Shown here in pieces: positions 24,101-31,240 of a stretch of 57,667 nucleotides of DNA (position 1 is its first letter; each line of letters begins with the position of its first letter). The DNA is from Methylobacterium sp. WSM2598 (GTDB taxonomy: Bacteria; Pseudomonadota; Alphaproteobacteria; Rhizobiales; Beijerinckiaceae). The notes under the pieces were generated by a model that saw nothing but the letters and a program-made list of their open reading frames with translations, was not told the DNA's origin and did not search any database. The stretch lies in contig NZ_KB900609.1 of the NCBI RefSeq assembly GCF_000379105.1, positions 3,843,134 through 3,900,800 of the forward strand, written 5' to 3'. The translations under genes and the position numbers were made by a program.

Positions 24101-25075
24101 CGCCTGCGTGATGGCGCCCTTGACGCTCGCGCCACCCGGGCCGGCGAAGGTCTGCGCGATCTGGCCGCCCTGCTGCAGCAGGATGGTCATCGGGCTCATA
24201 CCGCTCGCGGCAGAGGCGATGATGTCGGTACCCTGATAGAGCAGGTTCTGCGCCTGGCTGCCGGTCAGCCGGCCGGCGCCCTTGGCCCGCAGATCAGTGA
24301 CCTGTCGAGCGAAAATATCCTTGGTGCTCTGAACCGCCCGGGCGCCCTCTGCCTGGGTCAGGGCACCGTTCCGCACCGCCTGCCGGATCTCAGCGAGCTG
24401 CCCGAGGTATTCGCGCTGCGCGGCGAACAGGGGCGAGTACTTCGCCCGGAGCCGATCGAGTCCTTCGCCGTAGGCGGCAACGTCCGCGCCTCGGTTTGGC
24501 ACGATCAGCTGGCCGTTGACCAACGCTTGGGCGCTGGCCTTCTGGGCGAGACCGGCGCGCTCCAGGCGCTGGGTGCTGTCCTCGAACGAGCGCACCGCGG
24601 CTAGGCGCGCGGCCGCCGCCCGCGCGGCCGAGATGGCGCCGACGTCCTCCGCCCGGGCAATATCCGCCAACGCGGCCGAATACCGGGCGCCTGCGGCCGC
24701 CATCGGGTCGAAGCGGCTCTGCAGCGTCGCCACTTCACGCGACAGCGCCTCGGCTCGGCGCGTCGCCTCCTCGGCCGCGCGGGCCTGCAACTCGAACACG
24801 GACGCGCTATCCCGGGCCGAGGCCCCCGAGCCGGTTCCGACACCGAGCAGCGCGTTGACGTTCGCCTGCGCGCGGGACTGCGCTTCGGCCTGCCGGGCGG
24901 CTTCGGCCAGGCGCTGATAGCGCGCGGTCTGGCGGTCGACGGAGGCGCCGGCAACATCGGCCGCCGCGGACACGCCCTGGAAGGCCTGCTGGCCCGCGCG
25001 CCCGGCATCGTCGAAGACGCGCTTGACCTCGGCCCCGCCCTCGACGGCGAGGCGGATCGCGACGCTACTCGGCAT
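21116..25075 (-). CDS. H: Tail tape measure protein with internal lysozyme/transglycosylase-like domain (1319 aa)
   Basis: Sets tail length and leads DNA ejection. The N-terminal 600 residues are long helices rich in Ala/Gln/Arg, with a hydrophobic patch (VVGGVIGVSTVALFAGAAAL). Around residues 800-930 is a lytic-transglycosylase-like segment: AQAMIGAESGGSLTVKNPVS with the catalytic-type Glu, then SATGLGQFIAKTWLEL and NQYAMWVAGPTGG. This would open the peptidoglycan at entry. The C-terminal part holds amphipathic helices and a GGYTGPGNRLEVAGLVHRGE-V motif found in many tape measures. The start overlaps the GT stop by eleven bases, as in lambda. Confidence 0.9.
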   Translation of the reverse strand: MPSSVAIRLAVEGGAEVKRVFDDAGRAGQQAFQGVSAAADVAGASVDRQTARYQRLAEAARQAEAQSRAQANVNALLGVGTGSGASARDSASVFELQARAAEEATRRAEALSREVATLQSRFDPMAAAGARYSAALADIARAEDVGAISAARAAAARLAAVRSFEDSTQRLERAGLAQKASAQALVNGQLIVPNRGADVAAYGEGLDRLRAKYSPLFAAQREYLGQLAEIRQAVRNGALTQAEGARAVQSTKDIFARQVTDLRAKGAGRLTGSQAQNLLYQGTDIIASAASGMSPMTILLQQGGQIAQTFAGPGGASVKGAITQATEAATGFAARIGVVGGVIGVSTVALFAGAAALLSYQARLREVDRLLSGVGRASGASAQQVNAAAVAIAASGDVSAREARTIAATFASTGRIGADLFVQLGRSAKDFAATTGQEVPDATKELAQAFADPAKGAQTLNDRLGFLNASTERTIRNLQEQGDRTGAQRVLFEAYAASLSRAADLTTALGDKTSAFGRIFSNVFDWLGERVSDAFGGATVDRQLELLEERLRAIAAARSGVYGYLPGSGSAFASEAQDVQARINQLRQQQATQDQQRQRAQAAQNNRDVMGLVDQLNPAAREVDQLRNRVELLRKAISDRVTFGFDPQQMGQVQAAFERLQNLARSAREDIERYGSTSAATALRAAQNANQNVGLNPVNRALTERQQQLERDLRDKNLNNLTSREEINRQINERAGNDNLDAQDRASLERERAARLANIAEREALIETSRIDTDRIRKDAEEVAKRSGSATTQLFAQAMIGAESGGSLTVKNPVSSATGLGQFIAKTWLELFTQTFPERASGMNRDQILAQRTNRDDQLALIDVYSRQNARKLETAGFETSLRNQYAMWVAGPTGGMNLLKADPSAPVSGILDPEQISKNQRLFGGGKNAGQALDALDEAINRRLPNSRATERQTDILRSTITLTDQVAEAEARRQKIQDLLNEAVERGSEVGRQFTTAQELEAASGDKLSDTVRTQRKVILDLADSYAKASAEQEKSKLFKDAMFERSQIGRTSDEQQIASRLRGTGESLTGASAEALRLNQTLSQTKDISKEAFTGFVSDIMRGTSALGALQNMLSRVADKLLNSFADRAFSGILSGFTGGGLPTMAQGGIGPDLPGASSGGFMGAIRSLLPFDRGGYTGPGNRLEVAGLVHRGEVVWSQDDVRRAGGASIVEALRIGSRGYAEGGYVRALDDRDRGYLVPAAVARSAGRQAGQGGVPSVQVNVHNAPADHTATATVTQTPQGPSIDVQLEKVVGGMIADGRFDGLLRRRFGMRATG

Positions 25076-25729
25076 CGTCGTCCTTCCGGCAAGCTTGGAT
25101 GATGATGGGCTCGATCCTGGGCAGCACGTCGGCCAGAAGGGGGGAGGCGCCGCCCATCGCCTCGGCCATCAGCAGGACGGCCCCGAAATCCAGGGCGTAG
25201 GCGCCGCCCCAGCCGACGCGCACCTGGCCGCCGCAGCGCTGAATCACCGCCCAGGCCACCACGCCCTCATCGGTCTCGGGCGCATGCAGAGTGTAGGGGC
25301 ACTCGGGGCAGTCTACGCCGCAGGCGTCGCAGTACTCGTCGCCTCCGCCGAAGTGCCAGGAGGCGAGTTCGACGATCCGTTTTTTTCCGCGCCCCTCGTC
25401 AACGCCGGAGTGACGTAGAGGGTGTCGAATCGGTCGAAGGCGACCCATTCGCCCATCAGGAGATCGACGTTCTCCAACGTCACCGCGATCGGCACCCCGT
25501 CGGCGTCCCCGACCCCCTCCCACTCGACGATCGCGCGCCGGGCAAGCTCGCCCACGAGCGCGATGTTGGTGCGAAGTTCCAGGTCCTCCTGATCGTCACC
25601 GCGAACGACCTTGCCGACCGCCTCGCGGGCGGCGAGCATCATCGCCACCGAGGCCGGCTTCACCCGAACACGCACACCTGGCAGTAGGTCTAACCAGTAG
25701 GATTCCGAAATGGGGGCAAGCTTGATCAC
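25065..25729 (-). CDS. GT: Tail assembly chaperone GT fusion (made by -1 frameshift)
   Basis: If ribosomes slip at 25379-25385, the G frame continues into a second frame with 104 more residues starting RIVELASWHFGGGDEYCDAC. The T part has Cys pairs (CDAC, CPEC), a helical region, and ends RKDDDAE at 25065, overlapping the tape measure start. The product is 221 residues. In lambda the G and GT ratio guides tape measure folding and tail tube assembly. Here order, slippery site and overlap all match, although the proteins are not obviously similar in sequence to lambda G and T. Confidence 0.82.
25313..25729 (-). CDS. G: Tail assembly chaperone G (138 aa)
   Basis: The protein begins (GTG) MIKLAPISESYWLDLLPGVR VRVKPASVAMMLAAREAVGK and stays acidic/helical to its end, followed by a Ser/Pro/Thr-rich tail after the slippery site. 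The GTG at 25727-25729 is chosen because GGAGAG lies seven bases upstream; a farther GTG at 25774 would add 15 residues. It lies directly before the tape measure gene, after the major tail protein gene, as in lambda. The major tail gene is separated from it by an inserted plus-strand gene. Confidence 0.8.
   Translation of the reverse strand: MIKLAPISESYWLDLLPGVRVRVKPASVAMMLAAREAVGKVVRGDDQEDLELRTNIALVGELARRAIVEWEGVGDADGVPIAVTLENVDLLMGEWVAFDRFDTLYVTPALTRGAEKNGSSNSPPGTSAEATSTATPAA
25379..25385 (-). promoter_or_regulatory. Programmed -1 frameshift site A AAA AAC (G/GT)
   Basis: The minus strand reads GCG GAA AAA AAC GGA in the G frame, holding the strong X XXY YYZ heptamer A AAA AAC. Moving back one base gives AAA AAA CGG and the open T frame. 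This sits near the end of G, as in other siphophages. Confidence 0.85.
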
Positions 25730-26123
25730 CAAATCTCTCCATTCAGCGCTCGGAAAACAGTGCAATTCACGCACTGTTTATGCAGTTTTCCTAGCACTTA
25801 TTTATCCAAATATAGCATTGGGAGCGCCAGAAGGCAGACTCTATAGAACTGCCCTTGCTTCAGGCAGGTTCGGGTCAATTGCAGCATTTTGTTCTCCGTT
25901 TTATTTTGTGGACAAGGCGAGAGCACGCGAACTTGGCGGGCAAATTGCTGCGGACGGCATCGAAAGATTTGGAAGGGAAAACTTTAGCTCAGCGCTGACC
26001 GGAGCGATGCTGAAATTCCAGCAGGAAGTTAAACAGAAAGGAGCAGCATTATGGTGCCCGGAGCAGCGTACGAGACTGCGCAAACTCGGCATAGATGATG
26101 TAATCGGTGACAACTTGCCATAG
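25710..26123 (+). CDS. Cargo gene (moron) inside the tail operon: putative exported protein (137 aa)
   Basis: The only plus-strand gene in about 30 kb of minus-strand late genes, and clearly AT-richer. After a short basic N-terminus there is a signal-peptide-like core (SRTVYAVFLALIYPNIALGA PEG). The mature part has two cysteines (AFCSPFYFVD and ALWCPEQR) that could form a disulfide, plus helical segments. Start at ATG 25710 or TTG 25722 (after GGGGGCAAGC) is uncertain, since both overlap the head of the G gene on the other strand. Lysogen-expressed surface proteins such as Bor and Lom sit likewise in lambda-like genomes. Superinfection exclusion or fitness function is a guess. Confidence 0.6.
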   Translation: MGASLITKSLHSALGKQCNSRTVYAVFLALIYPNIALGAPEGRLYRTALASGRFGSIAAFCSPFYFVDKARARELGGQIAADGIERFGRENFSSALTGAMLKFQQEVKQKGAALWCPEQRTRLRKLGIDDVIGDNLP

Positions 26124-26149
26124 GGCCGACTTCAGCACCTTCCCATCAG

Positions 26150-26180
26150 CCCGGGCGGAGCGGGTCGCGCTCCGCCCGGG
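26150..26180. terminator. Strong symmetrical hairpin between cargo gene and tail tube gene
   Basis: CCCGGGCGGAGCG (26150-26162) pairs perfectly with CGCTCCGCCCGGG (26168-26180) over 13 bp with a five-base loop. There is no T-run on either side, so it is not a classical intrinsic terminator. It lies exactly between the convergent ends of the plus-strand cargo gene and the minus-strand tail tube gene and could slow transcription from both sides. Confidence 0.55.
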
Positions 26181-26191
26181 TATCGACGTCG

Positions 26192-27133
26192 TCAATAATT
26201 CGGCACGTTGTTGACGAGAGTGGCGGTGACCGTGCGACCCACGGTCGGGTCCTTGGCGGCCTGCCAATTGAAGGTGGCCTGCACACCACTCGGCCCGGTT
26301 ACGGGCGTCTTGGCCTTGGGCAGGAAGACGGAGTGCGCGGTGAACACCAGCGAGCGCGCGGCGTCCGTCACCCACCCGAACGTGAGCTCGACCGGCGTGC
26401 CGGCCGTGGCCTGGTCGAGCAGAGTGGTGTTGGCGAAGCGGACGGCGAGGCTGCCGGTCATCGCGACCATGCCGGGGTCGGAATCCTCGATCCGACCGTC
26501 CCCGCGGATGACCTCCACCTTCTCCAGGTTGTTCGAGTAGGTGAAGTCGGCCGAGACGACTGACCCGAGCGCCACGCCCCCGCGCGTGATCGCGCCCTGG
26601 AACGGGCTGAATCGCTCGATGGTCGCCTCGGCGAGAGTGCCGGCAGCCGACGCGCCCAGCTTGTTCTCCCCCTGCGCGATCAGGCCCAGGGTCGCGGTGA
26701 GCAGCCCGGAGCGCTGCATCTGCACCCGCATGGTGTTGCCGCGAACCCCGAAGTTCTGGCCGTAGCTCGGTACCTCCGGCAGGCCCACCTCCACCGTCAT
26801 CGACGGCAGCGTGACCGCACCCGACACGAACTCGTGCGTGGTGCCGCCGGCGCCGACACTGGAGGTCGGTTGACCCATGAGGAGCTTCAGCCAATTGCCG
26901 AAATTACGCAGATCGACCGGCACGACCACGTCGCCGTCGTTGTTGATGACGTCCTTTGCCGGCGGCAGGGGCTCACGACCGTAGCCGAGCAGATCGCTCG
27001 CCAGCAGACCCTGCTCCTCGCCGAGATTCGACGAGACGAACGGTAGCTTGCGATAGCCGCTGCCGGGCGGCGTGCCGTAGGTGGTCTCGAAGGCAGCCGC
27101 CATGATGGCGTTGGCTCCACGCGCACGCGCCAT
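26192..27133 (-). CDS. V: Major tail (tube) protein (313 aa)
   Basis: Reads MARARGANAIMAAAFETTYG TPPGSGYRKLPFVSSNLGEE QGLL, the usual start of phage tail tube proteins of the 'FETTYGTPP' group. The body is beta-rich (DVVVPVDLRNFGNWLKLLMG and GGVALGSVVSADFTYSNNLE KVEVIRGDGRIED), and the tube-protein ending with FNWQA is in view. It polymerises into the tail tube around the tape measure. The ATG at 27131-27133 follows a ribosome site (CAGGAGAGAA). Upstream codons in this frame are the shadow of the neighbouring gene. Confidence 0.85.
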   Translation of the reverse strand: MARARGANAIMAAAFETTYGTPPGSGYRKLPFVSSNLGEEQGLLASDLLGYGREPLPPAKDVINNDGDVVVPVDLRNFGNWLKLLMGQPTSSVGAGGTTHEFVSGAVTLPSMTVEVGLPEVPSYGQNFGVRGNTMRVQMQRSGLLTATLGLIAQGENKLGASAAGTLAEATIERFSPFQGAITRGGVALGSVVSADFTYSNNLEKVEVIRGDGRIEDSDPGMVAMTGSLAVRFANTTLLDQATAGTPVELTFGWVTDAARSLVFTAHSVFLPKAKTPVTGPSGVQATFNWQAAKDPTVGRTVTATLVNNVPNY

Positions 27134-27153
27134 GGTTCTCTCCTGTGAGGTGA

Positions 27154-27588
27154 TTAATTCAGGGGGTCGGTGGTGCCGTAGACGGCCGTGATGCCGATCA
27201 GGGCGGACCGGGAGACGGGGGCGCCCTCCGCGGTCAGCGGCTCGGTGGCGGCGGCCGACACCATCAGGTAGTCGCACCGCCCGCCCAGGGTCCGGTCGGC
27301 CGCAACGGCGGCGCCGATCGCCTGCAGCATGGTGTCCAGCCGCGCCTCGGCGGTGGCGGTGCGAGACTTGTTCACCGCGACCTCGACCGGGATCTCGTGC
27401 TCGTAGATGTAGGTGGTCGGATTGAGCGTAACCTCGGGGTCACCCGGGTCGCCGTCATCCACGTTCACGAAGCCACCGGCCGGGATGGCCTGCTGCTTAA
27501 CCTCGTTCCGGTAGTGCGCGGCCTGCGGCAGGGCCGCCTTCAGCAGGTCGACCACTCCCTGAATAACGCGCTCACGCGTGCTCGGCAT
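27154..27588 (-). CDS. Tail completion/terminator-like protein (144 aa)
   Basis: Begins MPSTRERVIQGVVDLLKAAL PQA. In the middle are a beta-rich core (VTLNPTTYIYEHEIPVEVAV) and then an alternating helix (ARLDTMLQAIGAAVAADRTL GGRCDYLMVSAAATEPL). The alpha-beta layout and gene position directly before the tail tube gene match tail terminator proteins (lambda U, SPP1 gp17) that cap the tail. Sequence is too short and generic for firm naming. No signal peptide or membrane segment. Confidence 0.65.
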   Translation of the reverse strand: MPSTRERVIQGVVDLLKAALPQAAHYRNEVKQQAIPAGGFVNVDDGDPGDPEVTLNPTTYIYEHEIPVEVAVNKSRTATAEARLDTMLQAIGAAVAADRTLGGRCDYLMVSAAATEPLTAEGAPVSRSALIGITAVYGTTDPLN

Positions 27589-27632
27589 GCGAGATCACTT
27601 TCAGACTTTGAGCGTGCTGAGGTGCGGAACAG

Positions 27633-27722
27633 TCAGTCGCGCCAGGGCAGTTCCGGCGCCCGCCTGCATAATACGAGCACGACCGCGAAGCAGATGAGGT
27701 AGATAATGCCGAGCCAAATCAT
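27633..27722 (-). CDS. Possible tiny membrane peptide (29 aa)
   Basis: A short open frame at ATG 27720-27722 reads MIWLGIIYLICFAVVLVLCR RAPELPWRD and stops at 27633. It is one hydrophobic helix flanked by a basic turn. It occupies the otherwise empty gap between the Z-like gene and the tail terminator gene. It has no clear ribosome site visible. Such micro-proteins are easily missed; it may also be chance. Confidence 0.35.
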   Translation of the reverse strand: MIWLGIIYLICFAVVLVLCRRAPELPWRD

Positions 27723-27745
27723 GGCGCGGAGGACTCGCGCGGCGC

Positions 27746-28411
27746 TCAGGCCTGCCAGTTCGCGGCGATCGCGCCGGGCACCTTCTCGGCCCAGGCATGG
27801 GCGACGGCGTCGATGTCGAGCCGCTTGCGCAGCTTCGCCTGCCGCACGAGGACGAAAATCACCACGAAGGAGCGGTCAGAGGCCGGCCCCGCCTCGCGGA
27901 TCGCCTTGAACGACTTCCGGCGCTGGAAGCGCGCGGCCTGGCGCCGGTAGTAGGCGTCGGCCACCAGCACGCCGCCGGTACGGGTCGGAACGAAGCGCAG
28001 CTTCACGCCCGTCTCCCGCTCCCACGCGGCCGGGGTCAGGCCGCTGCCGGTGGAGCCCTTGGCGCGGCGGGCGGAGACCTGCCGCACCCCCGCGTCGGCC
28101 GTGGGGATCGCGAGGTACTTGCCGCCCTTCGCCGAGATGGTGACGCCCCGGTCGAAGGCGTCGATGAGCTTGGGCGCGTTGCTGCTGACGTAGGCCGCCG
28201 CGTCGACGCTCTCGCCCGAGGTTGGGAAGGTCCGGCCGCGCCACGTGTTGGCGAGCCGCTGGCCGAAGCCGGCCTTGCGCACGTCGTCGCGAAGGTCCTC
28301 CTTCAGCCCGTCCGCCACCTGCCGCATGCCGGCGGTGACCGAGCGGGCGATCTGCACCTCGCTGCCGGAGAGGGCCTTGCGGACGTCCGGGGCCGACGCG
28401 GAGAACCTCAC
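27746..28411 (-). CDS. Minor tail protein, DUF6441-like / gpZ position (221 aa)
   Basis: Begins MRFSASAPDVRKALSGSEVQ IARSVTAGMRQVADGLKEDL RDDVRKAGFGQRLANTWRGR TFP. It continues with AAYVSSNAPKLIDAFDRGVT ISAKGGKYLAIPT, a pattern of phage tail proteins placed between head-tail joining genes and the tail tube gene. Such proteins are thought to help attach tail to head (lambda Z). The C-terminus is basic (RQAKLRKRLDID). The start overlaps the preceding stop by four bases. Confidence 0.7.
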   Translation of the reverse strand: MRFSASAPDVRKALSGSEVQIARSVTAGMRQVADGLKEDLRDDVRKAGFGQRLANTWRGRTFPTSGESVDAAAYVSSNAPKLIDAFDRGVTISAKGGKYLAIPTADAGVRQVSARRAKGSTGSGLTPAAWERETGVKLRFVPTRTGGVLVADAYYRRQAARFQRRKSFKAIREAGPASDRSFVVIFVLVRQAKLRKRLDIDAVAHAWAEKVPGAIAANWQA

Positions 28412-28764
28412 GGCGCGTCCTCGTCGTCGGGCGCCAGGGGCGACACTTCGCAGGTCCGCACCAGCCGCCGCACGTCGATCCGCGCGAAGCCCGTGACCAC
28501 GACCGTCTGCGCGATCTCGCCGTCATCGTCGAGGATGTCGACCAGGTCGTGATGGGCCGGCTCGGGCACCTCGGACAGCCGTACCGAGATCAGCATGGCG
28601 TTGAGGTCGAAGCGGTTGTCGCCCGTGCCGACGATGGCCTCGGGCGACAACCGCATGATGCGGACGGGCAGTCCGGTCTCGGCGCCGCCCGCGCGCCAGA
28701 ACGCGTCCTCGCCCATGTTCGGGTCATCGAACATGGAGTCGACGCCGAGGTCGAAGGCGTTCAT
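28408..28764 (-). CDS. Head-tail joining protein, gpFII-like position (118 aa)
   Basis: A short acidic protein (MNAFDLGVDSMFDDPNMGED AFWRAGGAETGLPVRIMRLS) with a beta-rich C-terminal half (FDLNAMLISVRLSEVPEPAH and IAQTVVVTGFARIDVRRLVR TCEVSPLAPDDEDAP). The wording 'FWR...G..V.VR' and the second half VRL.E.P..GD type are known from head-tail joiners downstream of capsid genes. Overlaps both neighbours by four bases. Function inferred from place in the operon. Confidence 0.65.
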   Translation of the reverse strand: MNAFDLGVDSMFDDPNMGEDAFWRAGGAETGLPVRIMRLSPEAIVGTGDNRFDLNAMLISVRLSEVPEPAHHDLVDILDDDGEIAQTVVVTGFARIDVRRLVRTCEVSPLAPDDEDAP

Positions 28765-29054
28765 CGGGGAGCGCGCAGCGCGGCGAGCAGGTCGGCCTTC
28801 GTCTTGGCGGCCGAGATGTCGACGCCGCGCTCGGTCGCGAGTGCCTCCAGCTCGGGCTTCGTCTTGGCGTCGAGGCCGTCATCGGACGGCGGATGGCCAC
28901 CCTGATCTTCGGATTGGTCACCTCGCCCGCTTTCAGGCTCGACTTCGAATTCCGAGCCCTCGGCGACCTCGTGCGTACCAGCCTGGAGCGCGACCTGCGC
29001 CTCGTCCCAGCCCATATGCACGATCTCGTCCTTGCCCTTCTCGCGCACGCGCAT
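28761..29054 (-). CDS. Head completion-type protein with C-terminal HeH/SAP-like motif (97 aa)
   Basis: Two parts are seen. Residues 1-40 are a compact beta region (MRVREKGKDEIVHMGWDEAQ). After an acidic/Gly-rich linker (SGRGDQSEDQGGHPPSDD) comes a short helix-extended-helix (KTKPELEALATERGVDISAA KTKADLLAALR), a SAP/HeH type motif that in other phage proteins binds nucleic acid or termini. It lies directly after the capsid gene, where lambda carries FI. No further evidence for a role. Ends four bases into the next gene. Confidence 0.6.
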   Translation of the reverse strand: MRVREKGKDEIVHMGWDEAQVALQAGTHEVAEGSEFEVEPESGRGDQSEDQGGHPPSDDGLDAKTKPELEALATERGVDISAAKTKADLLAALRAPR

Positions 29055-29113
29055 TTGTACTCTCCCTCGGTTCGACGCCTCGCCGCGGGGCGCCAGGCTG
29101 CTGGATTGAGCCA

Positions 29114-29130
29114 GCCGGCGGAGCGCCGGC
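29114..29130. other. Hairpin in the gap after the capsid gene
   Basis: GCCGGCG (29114-29120) and CGCCGGC (29124-29130) form a perfect 7-bp stem with loop GAG in the 88-base gap between the capsid gene and the next gene. No T-run follows. It may act as a transcript stabiliser or weak attenuator that raises capsid relative to tail gene expression. This is inference. Confidence 0.4.
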
Positions 29131-29142
29131 GGGCAGCCCCGA

Positions 29143-30198
29143 TCAGTTCGAGGTCGTGCCGCGCACGAGGAGCTGGGGACGCTTCACGAGCGGGAGCGGG
29201 TTGGACTCCGTATGGATATCCATGCCCTTGCCGAACTTCTTCGGCTCGAGCGGCGCCACAAAAACCTCAGCGTCGCCGATCGCCGGTGCTTGATTGACAA
29301 GCGACCAGAAGTCGGGCGGTGCCCAGTAGTTCACGAAGGTGTCGGCGGTACCGAGCGGGAAAAACCGCACGTCGCCGGCCGGGATGAATCGCTGCGGCGC
29401 AGTGCGAGTGCCGTCCTCCTGGAGGTAAGAGGCAGCTCCGCGGTATTCTTCGAAAGTGATACCACCGAACGTAAAACCCTTTCGCACGTCCTCGCGCAGG
29501 ATCTGCGGCCCTGACTGGTAGTACTTGTAGGCTTCTTTGACGTTGGCGTGCTTGATGAAGGCCGCAAACCACTCCGGAGAACAAAGCGCGTGCACGCCCG
29601 TCATCGTCTCGCCGGAAAGATTGTCCTCCATGTAGCCGGCCACTTCCATGCACTTGCCGAGCACATCGGTGGAGGTGGTGCCGAGCGCGAAGTCCACCAC
29701 TTTCTGGGTGACCCCGAAGGTGGCGAAGAGGTCGAGAATGGTCGAACCGTCGTAGTCGGTGATCACGCCCTTGAGCGCCCCCATACGGAGGTTCTCGAGG
29801 GTGATCGCATGCTTGCGGCGCATCGTGATCAGCTTGCGGCTCACGAAGCCGAGCACGGTCTCCAGGCCGCCCCCCCCCGCGGGGGAGAGCGCCAGCATAT
29901 TCTGGACGTCCGTCGCCAGCACGCTGTCCTCGTGTGGGATGTGCGGCACCGGGAAGGACTTCGGGCGCTGCTTGCCGCGGGTGCCGAGGGAAGCCGGCGC
30001 GCCGCGGGGGCGGGTCGGCAGCAGGTTGAGCACGCCGTCCTCAATGACGACGATCACCGAAGTGGTCGCGATCGGCTCGGCGGTGAACAGCCCGAGCGCG
30101 TTGATGCGGCCGTAGCTGTTCGGGACCAACGTAATGGCGCCAGTCAGCGCAGCGGCGCTGAAAGCGTCCTGGTTGAAGATATCGAGGATCTCGGGCAT
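29143..30198 (-). CDS. E: Major capsid protein, lambda gpE family (351 aa)
   Basis: Forms the icosahedral shell. Begins MPEILDIFNQDAFSAAALTG AITLVPNSYGRINALGLFTA EPIATTSVIVVIEDGVLNLL PTRPRGAP, the classical Phage_cap_E opening. Later blocks include the HEDSV..TDVQNMLAL region, MRRKHAITLENLRMGALKGV ITDYDGSTILDLF and the end YRGAASYLQEDGTRTAPQRF IPAGDVRFFPLGT. Length matches the family (about 340 aa). The gene is seven bases after the decoration protein gene, as in lambda D-E. Confidence 0.95.
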   Translation of the reverse strand: MPEILDIFNQDAFSAAALTGAITLVPNSYGRINALGLFTAEPIATTSVIVVIEDGVLNLLPTRPRGAPASLGTRGKQRPKSFPVPHIPHEDSVLATDVQNMLALSPAGGGGLETVLGFVSRKLITMRRKHAITLENLRMGALKGVITDYDGSTILDLFATFGVTQKVVDFALGTTSTDVLGKCMEVAGYMEDNLSGETMTGVHALCSPEWFAAFIKHANVKEAYKYYQSGPQILREDVRKGFTFGGITFEEYRGAASYLQEDGTRTAPQRFIPAGDVRFFPLGTADTFVNYWAPPDFWSLVNQAPAIGDAEVFVAPLEPKKFGKGMDIHTESNPLPLVKRPQLLVRGTTSN

Positions 30199-30204
30199 CG
30201 CGGA

Positions 30205-30585
30205 TCAGGCCCCCTGGCGAACGATGATGCCCGCCGCACCGAGCTGGCCGTCGGCCGCTGCGCGCTTGGTGGCATCGTTGATGGTGGAGCCGTAGATGAG
30301 CCCGGCATGGCTCACGACGGCGTCGCGGGAAAGGACGACCGCCTTCGCGTCGGCGCTGGTCGCGTCGACCGGGAAGAGCAGCACCGCGACGGCAGTCTGC
30401 GAGCCATCGCTGCCGGAGGCGGCGGCCGGCACGTACTTGCCGGAGGCGGTGAGCTTCGCCAGCACCGTGCCGGAGGCGAGCTTGCCCGAGCCGGAAGCGA
30501 TGACGGCGGTGTCGCGGCTACGGTAGGAGCCGTCCTCGGCCTTCAGCCAGTCCGAGGCGACGGGAGCGGTTTCAAGCAGCGGCAT
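30205..30585 (-). CDS. D: Head decoration protein, lambda gpD family (126 aa)
   Basis: Trimeric protein that stabilises the expanded capsid. The sequence MPLLETAPVASDWLKAEDGS YRSRDTAVIASGSGKLASGT VLAKLTASGKYVPA has the gpD pattern of an N-terminal arm and then the S.....G..L.AGTVLA..T core. DAKAVVLSRDAVVSHAGLIY follows. Size is typical. It lies just before the capsid gene. Confidence 0.93.
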   Translation of the reverse strand: MPLLETAPVASDWLKAEDGSYRSRDTAVIASGSGKLASGTVLAKLTASGKYVPAAASGSDGSQTAVAVLLFPVDATSADAKAVVLSRDAVVSHAGLIYGSTINDATKRAAADGQLGAAGIIVRQGA

Positions 30586-30586
30586 G

Positions 30587-31171
30587 TCAGGCGTCCTTCT
30601 TCAGGCCAGCCCGGCGCAGCTCGCGCTCCATGCTGCTGGCGGAGGCGGTGACGCCGGCGTTCCCCTCAAGGGCCGGCGGGTGCGAGCGGATTGCGGTCTT
30701 CTCCTCGGCGGCCACGAGCTTGTCGAAGAGCGCGGCTCGCGCCTGCTCCACGGTCTTGCCCTCGGTCACCATGGTGGCGGCGAGGTCCTCCGGCAGGCTC
30801 GGATCCTTGCGGCGCGCGAGCGCGACGAGGTCGCGGATCTGGCCGGCCGCGCCGACGCGCTCGCGCGCCTGTGCGACGGTGACGCCCTCGGTGAGCAGAG
30901 CGGCGGCCATGGTCGGCACGCCGCCTTCGGCGCAGAGCTTGGCGATCTCCGACGCGTCGGCGCGGCTGATGGAGGTGGAGGCGGTCCGCTCCAGATCGCT
31001 CTCGGCCGCGGAGATCTGCCGGTCCAGGTCGACCACCTGGGAGGCCGCGGCGTCGAAATCGCGCTGCTCATCGTCGGTCATCGACCGGCCGCGGGCCGCG
31101 GCGGTCAGTTCGGTCATGCGGTCGGATGCCCTCGCGCGATCGCGTCGAAGGCTCGCGAGGTCGCGAGGCAT
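30587..31171 (-). CDS. Scaffold-like capsid assembly protein (194 aa)
   Basis: Mostly helical. Residues 1-55 (MPRDLASLRRDRARASDRMT ELTAAARGRSMTDDEQRDFD AAASQVVDLDRQISAAESDL E) closely match the style of the delta (scaffold) domain of HK97-type capsids. The rest forms repeated helices of 'VTVAQARERVGAAGQIRDL' kind and a Ser/Ala tail. In lambda the scaffold Nu3 is encoded within C just before D. Here a separate gene stands between protease and decoration protein, so it is probably the scaffold cut by the S49 protease. Inferred from place and coil content. Confidence 0.65.
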   Translation of the reverse strand: MPRDLASLRRDRARASDRMTELTAAARGRSMTDDEQRDFDAAASQVVDLDRQISAAESDLERTASTSISRADASEIAKLCAEGGVPTMAAALLTEGVTVAQARERVGAAGQIRDLVALARRKDPSLPEDLAATMVTEGKTVEQARAALFDKLVAAEEKTAIRSHPPALEGNAGVTASASSMERELRRAGLKKDA

Positions 31172-31207
31172 TCATTCTCTCCTGGGTGCGATGCGCCGAA
31201 GCGCCGT

Positions 31208-31229
31208 GATCCCCGGCAGTGCCGGGATC
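31208..31229. other. Hairpin in the gap between protease and scaffold genes
   Basis: GATCCCC-GGCA and TGCCGGGATC form an almost perfect 10-bp stem at 31208-31229 in the 69-base gap. No T-run follows on the minus strand. Possibly an RNA stabiliser or partial terminator separating protease from the highly needed capsid genes. Confidence 0.4.
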
Positions 31230-31240
31230 GGGTGTGGCGG

